Source: Paguma larvata (lineage: Eukaryota > Chordata > Mammalia > Carnivora > Viverridae). Taken from it: a stretch of DNA of 64,000 nucleotides. The DNA is taken from the NCBI GenBank assembly GCA_030068075.1, contig CM057834.1, forward strand, positions 91,653,119 to 91,717,118. Direction: 5' to 3'. The notes beneath the pieces are model-generated. The model was not told the origin of the DNA and made no database searches. It was given only the letters and a program-made list of their open reading frames with translations. The translations under genes and the position numbers were made by a program. This document shows positions 35,261-46,115 of this stretch, piece after piece (positions within the stretch are counted from its first letter, which is position 1; every line of letters begins with the position of its first letter).

Positions 35261-35870
35261 ATGTGCACCAACAGCCTAAAAGCATGCATATTGGTCTCAG
35301 TCAAAGCCTTAGCTTCACCAGAAATCCCCTACGAAGCCTCTTGCCTCCTCGCTCATTTCATAGAGAGATTTCTGCTCTTAACCCTGAGGACCTTCCTGAA
35401 TACTGGGGAGAGTTTCTGCCTCCCAATCGTACTCCACTGTCTGCTATTGTCTCAGGTTTCCACTCTTCTGAACACACGTACATCTGTATGCATTCAAGCA
35501 AGATTCTTCCATTTACTCCTATGGTGTGTCCAAGATTGCCAGCTGGGCAGTTCAAAGTGGGAAGCATAAGGACAGCTGATGTAGGCAGTTATATCTACAA
35601 CCTGAACCAAGTGACAAATGTAAATTGTAAATCTGCTTTATGCTAGAGCTAGACAGAAAAAGTGGCAGCTATGAAACACTTATCTCAATTTGGGATTTCA
35701 TTTGAAGTATACCTGTTAAATCTGAGAATGTCAATAGGTGCAGAAGGGTACAAATTAGGAATAATCTTCCTTCCTATTTCCTACATTGCAAAGTGCAACC
35801 AGATTTCCATATGATATTAGAAAAAATTAGAAGTAATGTATCTGCATATTATTTATAGAATAAGCTATGA
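35261..35870. other. Alpha segment start, unclassified, contains a shared but unselected ORF
   Basis: Non-repetitive by eye. An open frame of 102 codons (35261-35569) has an equivalent of 106 codons at 50265-50585, but nearly every difference between the copies changes an amino acid, so there is no sign of protein conservation. No known domain. Confidence 0.5.
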
Positions 35871-35899
35871 AAATCTATTTAAAAACCTTATCTGTCTCA

Positions 35900-36310
35900 C
35901 TTAACTATATATATGTAGCTTTATATATCTATTTACATATATATTTAAGTGTATGTACATATATTTACATATATATATAAAAATAGATATCTAAAGCATA
36001 CCTACACATGTTACCCACTTTTATTTCTACACAGTTTCCATATATGGATGCCCAATCTTTTTTAGTTAGCTCTCTATTGATCATTGTTTATTATTGTTTT
36101 CATTTTATTGTGAACAATGACGTCTAAATATCTTTATACATTCATAATCCCATACACATAGATATTTCTGATAAATCCCTAGAATGGGCACTTCTAGGCT
36201 AAAAGGTAGATACATTGAAGATATTGGTTTCTATTAACACTAAATTATACTCCAAAGATTTTGGGTTGATTCACCCTGACACCAAGACTATGAGATAAGA
36301 ACACTCTTGA
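35900..36310 (-). mobile_element. Old L1M 3' fragment, unit I
   Basis: Minus-strand old L1 blocks: ttagctctctattgatcatt, aatccctagaatgggcactt, ggctaaaaggtagatacatt. The paralogue lies at about 50980-51315. Confidence 0.65.
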
Positions 36311-36992
36311 TTTCCCAATCTGCTACTAACCAAAGATATGATAATAATTCATTTAAAATTGAAGAGAACAATATTAAGATACCTCAAATGAGAAATCAAT
36401 TGGAAAACCCATTGAAGTGAAAATATTTTGAAAGATAAAAAATATCAAAACTGACTCAGAAAGAAATTAAACAAATTTCATAAGAATTCTTAATATGGAA
36501 AATAATTGAATTCATAATTTAAAATGCTCCCACACAGAAAACTATAGCTCCAAGTGACCTTACTGGTACATTCTATCAAATTTTTAAGGAAAAAATATTT
36601 CTAAGTCTACACTGAATTTTCCAGAAAATTGAGTAAAAGGGAACACTATTCATTAATCTTATAAAGTTAGAATTAAATCTTGATACCAAGGACACTGAAA
36701 AAAAGAAAACTAAGATCCCTTTTGAATATGCAAACAAATATCCTTAGTAAAATATGAGAAAATAAAACCCAGCAATACTTAAAAGAATAATGTGCCATAA
36801 CAAAGTGGTGATTTTATTCCAGATATGCAAGTTTGGGTTAACATTAGGAGATTAATTAATATAATTCAGCATGTGAATAGAAATAAAGAGAAAAACCATC
36901 TGGTTACTTAAATAGGAGCAGAGAAGGCATTTCACTAAAATCAACACCCACTGATTTAAAACACTGATCTAACTAGGAATAAATGGGATCTT

Positions 36993-37205
36993 TATTTTTT
37001 TTAATGTTTTAATATTTATTTATTTTTGAGAGAGAGACAGAGAGTGAGCAGGGGAGGGGGAGAGAGAAGGAGAGACAGAATCCGAAGTGGGCTCCAGACT
37101 CCGAGCTGTCAGCACAGAGCCTTACGCAGGACTCATACCCACCAACTGCAAGATCATGACCTGAGCCAAAGTCAGATGCTTAATCAACTGAACCACCCAA
37201 GTGTC
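36993..37205 (-). mobile_element. Felid SINE (unit I only)
   Basis: TSD taaatgggatctt at 36980-36992 and 37206-37218. Unit II has the empty site at about 51986 (caaatgggatctttaacctc). Confidence 0.96.
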
Positions 37206-38384
37206 TAAATGGGATCTTCTTTAAACTCATAAATAGAATCCACCAAAAACCTACTGCTAACATGAAGCCTAATGATGAAAGACCTAATTTGTCCCTCCGA
37301 AATAGGAAGGAAGGCAACAATACCTGTTCTCACCACTTCTATTCAACATTAAACTGGACATCCTAGTTAGTGCAATAAGGCAAGAAAATGAAATTAAAAG
37401 CATACAGTTAGGAAATAAAGAAAAAATATTTATTTGCAGATTACATAATTCAGTATGCAGAAAATCTTGAGGTCTGCAAACAAAAACAAAAACAAAACAA
37501 AACCTTCTAGAAATAATAGGTGATTACCAAGGCCACAGGATAAAGGCTCAATATATAAAAATCTATATACTACATACTAGCGAGAAACTAGAAATGAAAA
37601 TAAAAATTTTAAATTATAAGATGCAAAAATATAAAAAACTAAGAGACTAATTCAACAAACTGTACATGACTATACACTTGAAACTATAAAATATTGCTGA
37701 TATAAAATGAGAAATGCTTAAGTAAACATTGTATTTTCATGAATCAGACATTTGAATATTGTTAAAAATGCCATTTTTTTTCAAATTAGTCTCTAGATTC
37801 AATAATATGACTCAAAATCCCACGAAGTTTTCATTTTAATATTGAAAAGTTGACTCTAAGATTTCTATGCAACTATGAAGGACTAAGAAGAGACAAAATA
37901 ATTTTGAAAAGAAGAGCAAAGGTAGGGGACTCACAATACCTTAGTTATAGACTTAATTTAAAGTTACAGTAATCAAAACACTATGTTCCTGACATACTAT
38001 GATGTAGATCAATGGACATATAAATCAATAATAGAAGAGAGAATTCAGACGCAAATACAAACATATATCCTTAATTGATTTTAACCACATGAAGTGCTGG
38101 TGAAGGCGTGGAGCATCTGGATCTTTCATACACTGCTGGTGATATAAACAACAAAAAGTAAAAATACACTTACCATACAAACCCATAATTCAACTTCACT
38201 CTTAGATATTTTCCCAAGCGATAATAAAACACATATCCACAAAAGATATCTTTATGAATGCTGATGCAGTTTTATTCACAACAAACTCGAAAAACCCAAG
38301 TGACGATCAATAGATGAATGGATAAACAGATGGTGGTACGTCCACACAGTTGAACACTTTTCAGCAGTAAAAATCTATTGATAG

Positions 38385-38508
38385 GGGCACCTGGGTGGCT
38401 CAGTCGGTTAACCATCTGACTTCGCCTCAGGTCATGATCTCAAGGTTCGTGAGTTTGATCCCCACATCAGATTCTGTGCTGATAGCTCAGAGCCTGGAGA
38501 CTGCTTCA

Positions 38509-38558
<50 letters not shown>

Positions 38559-38621
38559 GTGCCTGCACAGCTCATGCTCGGTCTCTTTTTCAAAAATAAA
38601 TAAACATTAAAAATATTTTTT
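38385..38621 (+). mobile_element. Felid SINE with expanded CT (unit I only)
   Basis: Perfect TSD aaatctattgatag at 38371-38384 and 38622-38635. A CT microsatellite fills 38513-38553. Unit II shows the empty site near 53142 (aaatctactgatag). Confidence 0.96.
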
Positions 38622-39235
38622 AAATCTATTGATAGATGCAACATCATGGAGAAGTCTGTACAGAGCTATATTAACCAAAAGAATCCTGACATAAATACTT
38701 AGTATTTCATTAACAAGCTTAGAAATGAAAAATGTGTCTATAATAAAAGAAAACAGACCGAGGCTAAGAGTGAAAATGGAGATTGATTCAAAAGGAGCAC
38801 AAAGAAACCTTTAGAGTGATGAACATGTTTTATAATTTGGTTGTGGTAGTTACATACATACGTAGATTTGTTAAAAATCTCTGAAACTTAACACTTCAAA
38901 TAGCTACATTATTGTATGAAAATTAACATTGAAAATGTTTTTGAAAATAAATCCAAACTGTATAACAGGAGCGGCCTCATCACTGGGGGCTTAATGGGTA
39001 GAGAAATGAGGTAAGGTTCGTCAAAGTATAAAGGAAACATTAGAGGCTAAACAGAATAGGTACACAAAGTAAGGTATGTCAAATATGGATGTGGGGTAGG
39101 TGTGGGGCTGGGGACAGTTAAAAGAACACAAGATGAAGACTGGACTTAAGTAACCCTAAAGCATGTCAGAATGTAACAAGTAATTCCCAGACCATTCTCC
39201 AAACAGATGTCTCATTGACTATGTTCTATCAACTT

Positions 39236-39443
39236 AAAATTTTTTTTTAAGTTTACTTATTTATTTTGAGAGCAAGAGAGCAGAGGAGGGGCAGAAAGAG
39301 ACGGAGAGACAGAAAATCCCTAGCAGGCTCCATGCCAGCAGCACAGAGCCCAATGGAGGGCTTGAACCCCTGAACCGTGAGATCATGACCTGAGCCAAAA
39401 CCAAGGGTCGGATGCCGAACCAACTGAGCCGCCCAGGTGCCTA
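39236..39443 (-). mobile_element. Felid SINE (unit I only)
   Basis: Minus-oriented. TSD tgactatgttctatcaactt at 39216-39235 and, with one mismatch, 39444-39463. Unit II has the empty site near 53743 (tgaccatgttctatcaactt). Confidence 0.96.
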
Positions 39444-39619
39444 TGACCATGTTCTATCAACTTTTTGAGTAACTTTCTGCAAGACCCTCTTAAGGGAATA
39501 GTAACTTTAGTTTGTAAAATGGATCACACATATAAACCACCAGTAGAGCTTATAACATGAGAGCACAATTTTAAAATACATGTCTTCGGTGAAAGTTAAA
39601 GGGTCTCAGGATAGTATAC

Positions 39620-39830
39620 AGTCGTGGATAAACTATTGAAATTAGAATCAGGAACCCAAATGCTAATTCCTTTTCATACTCACTAGCTGTGTTATATTCA
39701 ATTCGGTGTGAGTGTTCAACTCTCTGGCCTTGGTTTTCTTGTCTGAAATATCAGGGCAGTGATGTACATGATGTCTGATCTCTCTTTCATCTCTACCTTG
39801 TCCAAAGTGAAGGGACAAGGGACAGAAACT
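39620..39830 (+). mobile_element. MIR, unit I alpha copy
   Basis: Blocks actcactagctgtgttatat and ctctctggccttggttttct follow the MIR core. About 150 bp from 39767 to 39915 are missing in the unit II copy. Confidence 0.7.
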
Positions 39831-40299
39831 GAGCTAGACCTCGAGGCTTTTAATGATGCACTGAGCCTCTCAGCCTCCTGCTGAGGCTCTCCACTCATTA
39901 CCTTTGGTCATGGAACCCCTCTGCAAAGCTAAGCTTTCTGTCAGAATCAACTCTTTCCAATAACATCATGGGCATTCATAGACCACACCAGACTCCATAC
40001 CTAAAGTTACCCTTGGTTACTGGGTTGTTTATGTGAGTAAAACTGGTGAATGCCCAAACTCAAACTTGGCCAAAGCTGAAGGTCATTCTAAGTCTATATT
40101 TTTTCTGTATTCCACATAAGCACACTGGGGACACAGGCAAGAGGAGAAGTCATCATGGACCAGAGAAAGAGTCAACTTGATGTAATCTAGTAGGACAGAT
40201 AGGGTTATTACCCCAAGTGCTAAATGCCCGCCCACAAAAGAAGGAATGAGAGGAAATTATCCTTACTTGCCTGCCTCAAAAGTCTGCTAACTGACCTTC

Positions 40300-40926
40300 A
40301 CATCTGATATCGCTTCCCTCTCTCTACCCTGTTCTCCTCATACTGTTTGAGTGATCTTTTAAAACACAGACTGGATCAGGTCTCTCCTCTGATTAAAACC
40401 TTCTCACTGCTCATTGGTCAATGTCCCAAGTGCTGTAAGGATCTATATGACTTCTAGAAATGTTTTTCTCTAACTTGTCTGTGTTTCCCTTCTTTCACCC
40501 CCCTGCTCTCTGGCAGCACTGACATTCCTTTAGTTCTTTCGAGGGCTTTAGTGCATGCCGCTGCACCTCTTAGAGCTATCCTAGCTCCAGAGCTCCCTGT
40601 GGGATTGGTTCCCCCTGGGATTGAAGCCTCTGTGGCAACTTCATGACCAGTCAGCTTCCCCTCTGCCCAAATACATTCTCCCCCACACTTTTACAGGAAT
40701 TGTCTCAAAGAACACTCCCAGACTTAAGACAACCGCATAATTTCTTTCCTGAATGATTCGTCACTTTAATTATATATGTTTTGTGTGTGTGTGCTTTTAC
40801 TCTGTATGGTATATCTCTTCATCAAATATTCTCTGTCAGGGAAGAGGCCAGTCCACTATGTTTCCTGCTATATTTTCAGCATATTGTCTGAAAGATAACT
40901 GTTATTCAAAAAATGTTCTTGCTGAA
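40300..40926 (+). mobile_element. L2 element, unit I alpha copy
   Basis: L2 order: gagtgatcttttaaaacaca, cctctgattaaaaccttctc, ctttagttctttcgagggct, gaagaggccagtccactatg, ttcagcatattgtctgaaag. A stretch of about 575 bp present in unit II (about 58837-59411) is missing here at about 40570. Confidence 0.75.
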
Positions 40927-41069
40927 TGTTCTGTTCTTAATTTTCAGTCAAGTTCGACTCTTACATAATTTCAAAAACCATTTATATTTTTCTTTAGTGA
41001 ATTTACCAAATTAGAAGAGACCTTTATGCACAAAGAAAGGAAATGTTTATTTAAAAAAAATTAAAAATT

Positions 41070-41262
41070 GGGGCCACTGGGTGGCTCAGTCAGTTAAGCC
41101 TCTGAATCTTGATTTCAACGCACGTCATGATCTCATGGATTCATGAGATCAAGCCTAGTGTTGGGCTCTGCACTGACAGCATGGAGCTTGAGATCCTCTC
41201 TCCCTTTCTCTCTGCCCCTCCCTTACTGCTATCAGTGCAGGGTCCATTTTAGATCCTCTGTC

Positions 41263-41301
<39 letters not shown>

Positions 41302-41320
41302 AATGAATAAACAACTATAA
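41070..41320 (+). mobile_element. Chimeric SINE: recombinant of two SINEs
   Basis: Its left part (ttaaaaattggggccactgg and head) matches the SINE at 59954; its right part (cttactgctatcagtgcagg, ttttagatcctctg, caaaaatgaataaaca) matches the SINE at 62115-62295. In unit III these two SINEs are about 2.1 kb apart, flanking HAL1. A CT microsatellite lies at 41271-41298. Confidence 0.85.
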
Positions 41321-41554
41321 AGAAAAGAATGTTTTCAGGAGATCATCAGGAGACTTAAAGCAGATGAAGAAAGAATTAACAGACAGGAATAGGCCACAAT
41401 GTATAGGCACAGTATATGCTTACTAAGTTCGTTATGAGTTACTAGGGCCATAATATTTTATATTCCCATCATAAATGAATAAAAGGTCTATTCATCAGAA
41501 TTCACATGAACACTTAGGATTCTTAGAATTTTACTTTTTTCCAATCAGATAGAA

Positions 41555-41970
41555 GTGATATGGCTCATGGCTGAGTATATTTTAGCAAGTTGTTTAGTGT
41601 CTTATTTAAAATTTTTTAAAGTTTATTTATTCTGAGAGAGAGAGAACACAGACAGGGGAGGGGCAGAGAGAAGGAGACATAGAATCTGAAGCAGGCTCCA
41701 GGCTGTCAGCACAGAGCCCAATGCGAAGCTCGAACTCATGAACCATGAGATCACGACCTGTGCCAAAGTCGGATGTTTAACTGACTGAGCCACCCAGGCG
41801 CCCCTGTTTAATGTCTTATTTAGTTTCCATATTCTCATCTGTTAAGTGAATATAATACTACTTACCTAATAGGTTATTGCCAGGATTGAATAAAAATATA
41901 CAGAAATTACAAGGTACTTAGTATACAATCAATACTTCTTTCCTTCCATCTATATGATTCCAAAGTATTC
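41555..41970 (+). mobile_element. MIR, unit II beta copy, split by a SINE
   Basis: gatatggctcatggctgagt, attctcatctgttaagtgaa, ggttattgccaggattgaat. Lacks the 36-bp internal duplication of unit I. Confidence 0.82.
41609..41804 (-). mobile_element. Felid SINE (unit II only)
   Basis: TSD tgtttagtgtcttattta at 41591-41608 and tgtttaatgtcttattta at 41805-41822. Empty sites exist in units I and III. Confidence 0.95.
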
Positions 41971-42158
41971 AGCAAAGTTTCTTATGCAGTCGATATTCAA
42001 TGTATAAAATCAATCGAATGTTATAAAGGTATATTCAGCATATTTACTGAAAAAAGTTCATCATGTTCATGGAGCAAAATAACAAAGAAGTTTAAGAGCA
42101 AAATTTGGAATCACGCAAACCTACGTCAAATTGTATTCCTGTTCAGTTTTAAAAATGA

Positions 42159-42269
42159 GAGGAGGTGACGGGCATTAAAGAGGGCACATGTTGGGATGAA
42201 CACTGGTTGTTATATGTAAACCAATTTGAAAATAAACTATTACAAAATTTAAAAAAAAAGAAAAAAGAA
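42159..42269 (+). mobile_element. Short L1 3' tail (unit II only)
   Basis: L1 3' end from gaggtgacgggcattaaaga to aaataaactatt and an A-rich tail. TSD ttaaaaatga at 42149-42158 and 42270-42279. Unit III has the uninterrupted site at about 62891-62905. Confidence 0.9.
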
Positions 42270-42465
42270 TTAAAAATGATCATCAATATTAATAAAAACG
42301 GTGGAGGTATTTCTATTAGGAACAAAGAAAATAAATATTTGCAGTAGTCACTATGCAAAGTCTTCTATGCAAAAGAAATAGAAGTTTTAATTACATATCA
42401 CGCCTTTTTTCCCCTTTATCTCCTAATAAGGAACATTAGTTTATACTAGAATACTTCATATTTTC

Positions 42466-42645
42466 GGGTGCCTGGATGGCTCAGTCATTAAGCACCAGAC
42501 TCTTGATTTGGGCTCAGGTCATGTTCCCAGGGTCATGCGACTAAGCCCCAAGTAGAGTTGCAGTGCTGAGCATGGACTTGCTTCGGATTCTCCTCTCTTT
42601 CTCTGCCCTCCTCCCTTGCTCTCTCTTTCTAAAAAAAAAATTTTT
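42466..42645 (+). mobile_element. Felid SINE, partly shared with unit III
   Basis: gggtgcctggatggctcagt head; body with cccagggtcatgcgactaag. The remnant at 63474-63530 in unit III is the same insertion, so it predates the unit II/III split. Confidence 0.88.
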
Positions 42646-42663
42646 TTTAATAAAATAAAATTA

Positions 42664-42862
42664 GGGACTTCTGGATGTGGTTAAGCGTACAACTCTTGAT
42701 CTGGGTTCAGGTCATGATCTCACAATTTGTGAATCCCAGCCCCCAGTTGAGCTCTGTGCTGACAGCGCAGAACCCACTTGGGAGTCTCTTTCCCTCTTCC
42801 TCTGCCCCTCCCATGCCCCTCTATGTCTCTCACAATAAATAAATAAACATTTTTAAAAAAAT
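42664..42862 (+). mobile_element. Felid SINE with deletion in the head, in tandem with the previous SINE
   Basis: gggacttctggatgtggttaagc lacks part of the A-box region (the cagtcg stretch), then ggttcaggtcatgatctcac and a normal tail. It sits directly behind the A-rich tail of the SINE at 42466. Confidence 0.85.
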
Positions 42863-43277
42863 TTTTAAGAAAAAAACATTTAACTTTGTATCATATACAA
42901 CAATATTTATGTAACACTTAGTATAAATATAATGAAATACCTGTAGGAAATAAGACAAAAAAAGGGAATGTCTTCTCAGATGTATATAACAGATACGATC
43001 TAGGATTAGCATTTTCTTTCACAAAGGAACTTTTCAGGAACAGACTACTAAAAACTTCTTGGTAAAAGTACTATTCTTTCCAGTATTGCTTTTGTTTTAA
43101 CTATGACCATTTAACTAAGAATACAAAGTATACATTAAAAGGCACACATTTAAAATAAGTAAAAATGTTGGAACACATCACAACTGAGATACATCTAATT
43201 ATACCTGAGATTTGAATATGGTAATTACATGTGAATTACGAGTTCAAATAAATGTCTGTAACTACTGTTTTTTAAAT

Positions 43278-44330
43278 TCCTTGTTTTAAAGTTTTTATTT
43301 AAGTTCCAGTTAGGTAACAAACACTGTAATATTAGTTTCAGGTGTACAATTTAGTGACTCAACACTTCCATACAAACACCTGGAACTCACACAGGTGTAC
43401 CTCTTAATCCCCACCACCTATTTAATCCCAACCCACCTCCCCTCTGGTAACCATCAGTTTGTTCTCTAGAGTTAAGAGTTGTTTCTTGGTGGGGATTTCC
43501 TCTGGTTTGCCTCTCTCCTTTTCTCCCCATTGTTCTTTTATTTTGTATCTTAAATTCCACATCTGAGTGAAATCATATTGTATTTGTTTTTCTCTGACTG
43601 ACTTTCACACTTAACATAACACTCTATCCATGTTATAGCAAATGGCAAGACTTCATTCTCTTTTATGGTGAAAAAGATGCTCAACATCACTGATCATCAG
43701 GGAAATGCAAATCAAAACTACAATGAGATATCACCTCACACATGTTAGAATGGCTAAAATCAACAATACGAGAAACAACAGGTGTTGGTGAGGATGTGGA
43801 GAAAGGAGGACCCTCTTATACTATTGGCGGGAATGCAAACCAGTGCAGCCACTCTGGAAAACAGTATGGAGGATCCTCAAAAAGTTAAAAATAGAACTAC
43901 CCTACAATCCAGCAAATGCACTACTAAGTATGTACCCAAAGAATACAAAAATACTAATTCAGGGGCGCCTCGGTGGCTCAGTCCGTTGAGCATCCGACTT
44001 CGGCTCAGGTCATGATCTCACAGTCTGTGAGTTCAAGCCCCCCGTCGGGCTCTCTGCTGACAGCTCAGAGCCTGGAACCTGCTTCAGATTCTGTGTCTCC
44101 CTCTCTCTCTCTGACCCTCCCCCACTCATGCTTTGTCTCTCCTGTTCTCAAAAGTAAATAAAAACATTAAAAAAATTTAAAAAAAAGAATACAAAAATAG
44201 TAATTCAAAGGGCTACATGCACCCTGATGTTTACAGCAGCGTGATCTACTACAGCCAAAAGATGGAAACAGCCCAAGTGTTCAATAAATGGTTAAAGAAG
44301 ATGTGATGCATATATAGAATGGAATATTAC
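43278..44330 (-). mobile_element. Twin-primed (5'-inverted) L1, units II and III
   Basis: 43278-43668 is the L1 3' end in minus orientation (ttaggtaacaaacactgtaa, gtgtacaatttagtgactca, ctttattttgtatctt). From 43669 to 44330 the preceding L1 segment appears in plus orientation (tcatcagggaaatgcaaatc to aatggaatattact), its internal 3' end lying against the right flank, as expected for twin priming. Diverged TSD: aactactgttttttaaat versus ttactagtatttatttt. A SINE sits inside at 43962-44186. Unit III has the same insertion from about 63838; unit I does not. Confidence 0.85.
43962..44186 (+). mobile_element. Felid SINE, near consensus, inside the inverted L1 part
   Basis: Head aggggcgcctcggtggctca. 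21-bp TSD with one mismatch at 43941-43961 and 44187-44207 (core gaatacaaaaat). Confidence 0.97.
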
Positions 44331-44607
44331 TAGTATTTATTTTTATATATCTGTATTGATTATCTATGTACTTAGTTGTGAAAAGTAAATACAAAAAAAT
44401 AAATAGAACAAATGCTATTGAGACTTTAGAGTGTATATAGTAGGGAGGAATGATGTGAGGAATCTCACTTCATTTTGGGGTAGGAGACAACTGCTGGTTG
44501 AGAAATTAAGCCTCAGCGGACAGACACATCTATCTCCCAGCTCTCAGTGTGAACACGGAGTAGGCGTTGAGAATAAGATGGCTTGCAGGGCAGGGGCACA
44601 GTGACAG

Positions 44608-44994
44608 TGTTATGGACTGAAGGGTTGTGTCCCCTCAAAATCCATATGTTGAAACGCTGACACCCAGTGCAGCTGATTTGGGAGATGGGGGCTCTTAGGA
44701 AGTAATTAAGTTGAAATGATATCAGTAGGTGGGACCCTCATCACATAAGAATAGTGTCCTGAGGAAAGACATCAGACCTTGCTACCTCTCTCCCCATAAA
44801 CACTCACCAATGGGAAGGCAGTGGAGGACATAATCAGAGGGTGGCTACATACAAGCCAGAAAGAGTTCCCACCAAAACTAAATTAGCCTGAATCTTGAAC
44901 TTGGACTTGTAAATCTCCATGAGAAATAAATTTCTCTTATTTAAAGCACCAAATGTGTAGTGTTTTGTTATGACAGCCCAGGCAGAATAACATA
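44608..44994 (+). mobile_element. Solo LTR of MaLR/MLT1 type
   Basis: Starts tgttatggactgaagggttg and follows the MLT1 pattern: cccctcaaaatccatatgtt, ggaagtaattaagttgaaat, aggtgggaccctcatcacat, cttgaacttggacttgtaaa, gagaaataaatttctcttat (a polyadenylation-like AATAAA) and a terminal gacagcccaggcagaataa. 5-bp flanking duplication gacag at 44603-44607 and 44995-44999. No internal retroviral sequence. Old, non-functional element. Confidence 0.85.
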
Positions 44995-45893
44995 GACAGT
45001 AACTTTCCTTCATTCAGAATCAAAGACCAAACAGAAGAACCTCCCTTTGGTACAAGAGATGTTTAATGCCCCATCACAAGTCACTTGACCTGGAACTTTC
45101 CTTCTCTTCTCATAGTCAGGGGCATTCAGAGAGGCAGTTTAGAGCACTGCATCCCCGAGATACAGGAGAAGAATGGAAATGATGGAGGACAAGGGGAAGA
45201 ATAGAAAATGCAGTAGCAGTATGTGGTCAGAGCCTGATTCAAGGGGAAAGGGAAAAGAGGGAAAGGGAAAGAAGGAGAAAGAGAGGAACAGGAGAGCTCA
45301 AGGACAAGGATAACAAAGAAGATAGTGGGTAGATGAACAAAAGATGATCAGGACAGGGTGCAATAGGCATGGGTGATGACAGGTTCAGAAACCAAAGTAA
45401 CCGATGAGGACAGTGAGGCTCTCTTCTCTGTCCTTGTAAGTTGCCTCCACCAGCCCAGAGACAATGTAGGCAGTGCAAAGCCTTTGTGCAAATTAGTAAA
45501 GGAATCCTTTTTGATTACTGAAGGAGAAAAAAATGCATTTTTTCTAGGGAAGAGTAGACCTCAAGATACGAGCCTGGGGATGGGGAGACATCTTTGAGTC
45601 TGTCATCAACTCTCTCCAGTCAATACAATCCCATCACAACCTATTGGTTGGCTAGCAGAGCATGGACTGGATTAAGACCCCACTCAACACCTCATCTGTT
45701 GCCCATATGAGGTGAAATCAACTATATCATGCTTCATGGACTTCTCTGTCTTCACCAAATGGAAGACATCTCCACACAGTACTCTTTGCAACCCTATGGA
45801 ACACCATCACCCATTGCTGGGTGCTTCAATATCTCCACCCAATTCAGGTCTGGTAGGAGGTGTTGAGTGTTACCATTTAATTAACACCTTCCT
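44995..45893. other. No gene recognised
   Basis: Includes a purine-rich part at 45240-45300 (gggaaaggga, agagaggaac). Open frames are short and unrelated to known proteins. Confidence 0.45.
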
Positions 45894-46115
45894 GGGACAT
45901 CTGGGTGACTCAGTCAATTAAGAGTCTGACTCTTGATTTTGGCTCAGGTCATAACCTCAGAGTAGTGAGGTCCAGCACTGTGTCACTGATGGCGCACAGT
46001 CTCCTTTGGATTTTCTCTCACTTCTCTCTGTCTGCCCCTCCCACATTCACACACTTTCCTCTTTCAAAATAAATAAACTTTTTTAAAATAAAAAAATAAA
46101 AAAGAAAAATAATGT
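45894..46115 (+). mobile_element. Felid SINE, diverged
   Basis: gggacatctgggtgactcag head, gattttggctcaggtcataa, tctgcccctcccacattcac, AATAAA and an A-rich tail. Imperfect TSD resembling tttaattaacaccttcct. Confidence 0.88.

Larger units (their letters stand above)
36340..38960 (+). mobile_element. Old L1M ORF2 to 3' UTR, unit I copy
   Basis: Plus-strand decayed ORF2 and 3' UTR: aaagtggtgattttattcca, aaccatctggttacttaaat, ctcaccacttctattcaaca, tgtacatgactatac, aatcaaaacactatgttcct, and 3' UTR blocks gatgaacatgttttataattt and gtatgaaaattaacatt. Interrupted by SINEs at 36993-37205 and 38385-38621, both absent from the paralogue 51345-53480. Confidence 0.82.
30428..41069. repeat. Tandem segmental duplication, unit I (OR block missing)
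   Basis: Beta segment 30428-35257 aligns with unit III 60298-64000 and unit II 41330-44416. Alpha segment 35258-41069 aligns with unit II 50274-59953. Beta and alpha meet directly at about 35255-35257 (shared bases gct), whereas in unit II they are separated by 44417-50273. By eye the first 180 bp of alpha differ at about 12 sites, so roughly 93-95 percent identity. Confidence 0.88.

Noticed and set aside
43278..44330. Two separate L1 insertions in opposite orientation
   Set aside because: The two parts are neighbouring segments of one L1 with the inversion point placed as twin priming predicts, flanked by one (diverged) TSD.
44608..44994. Provirus remnant with genes
   Set aside because: Only the LTR is present, with a 5-bp flanking duplication directly on both sides; no internal coding sequence.
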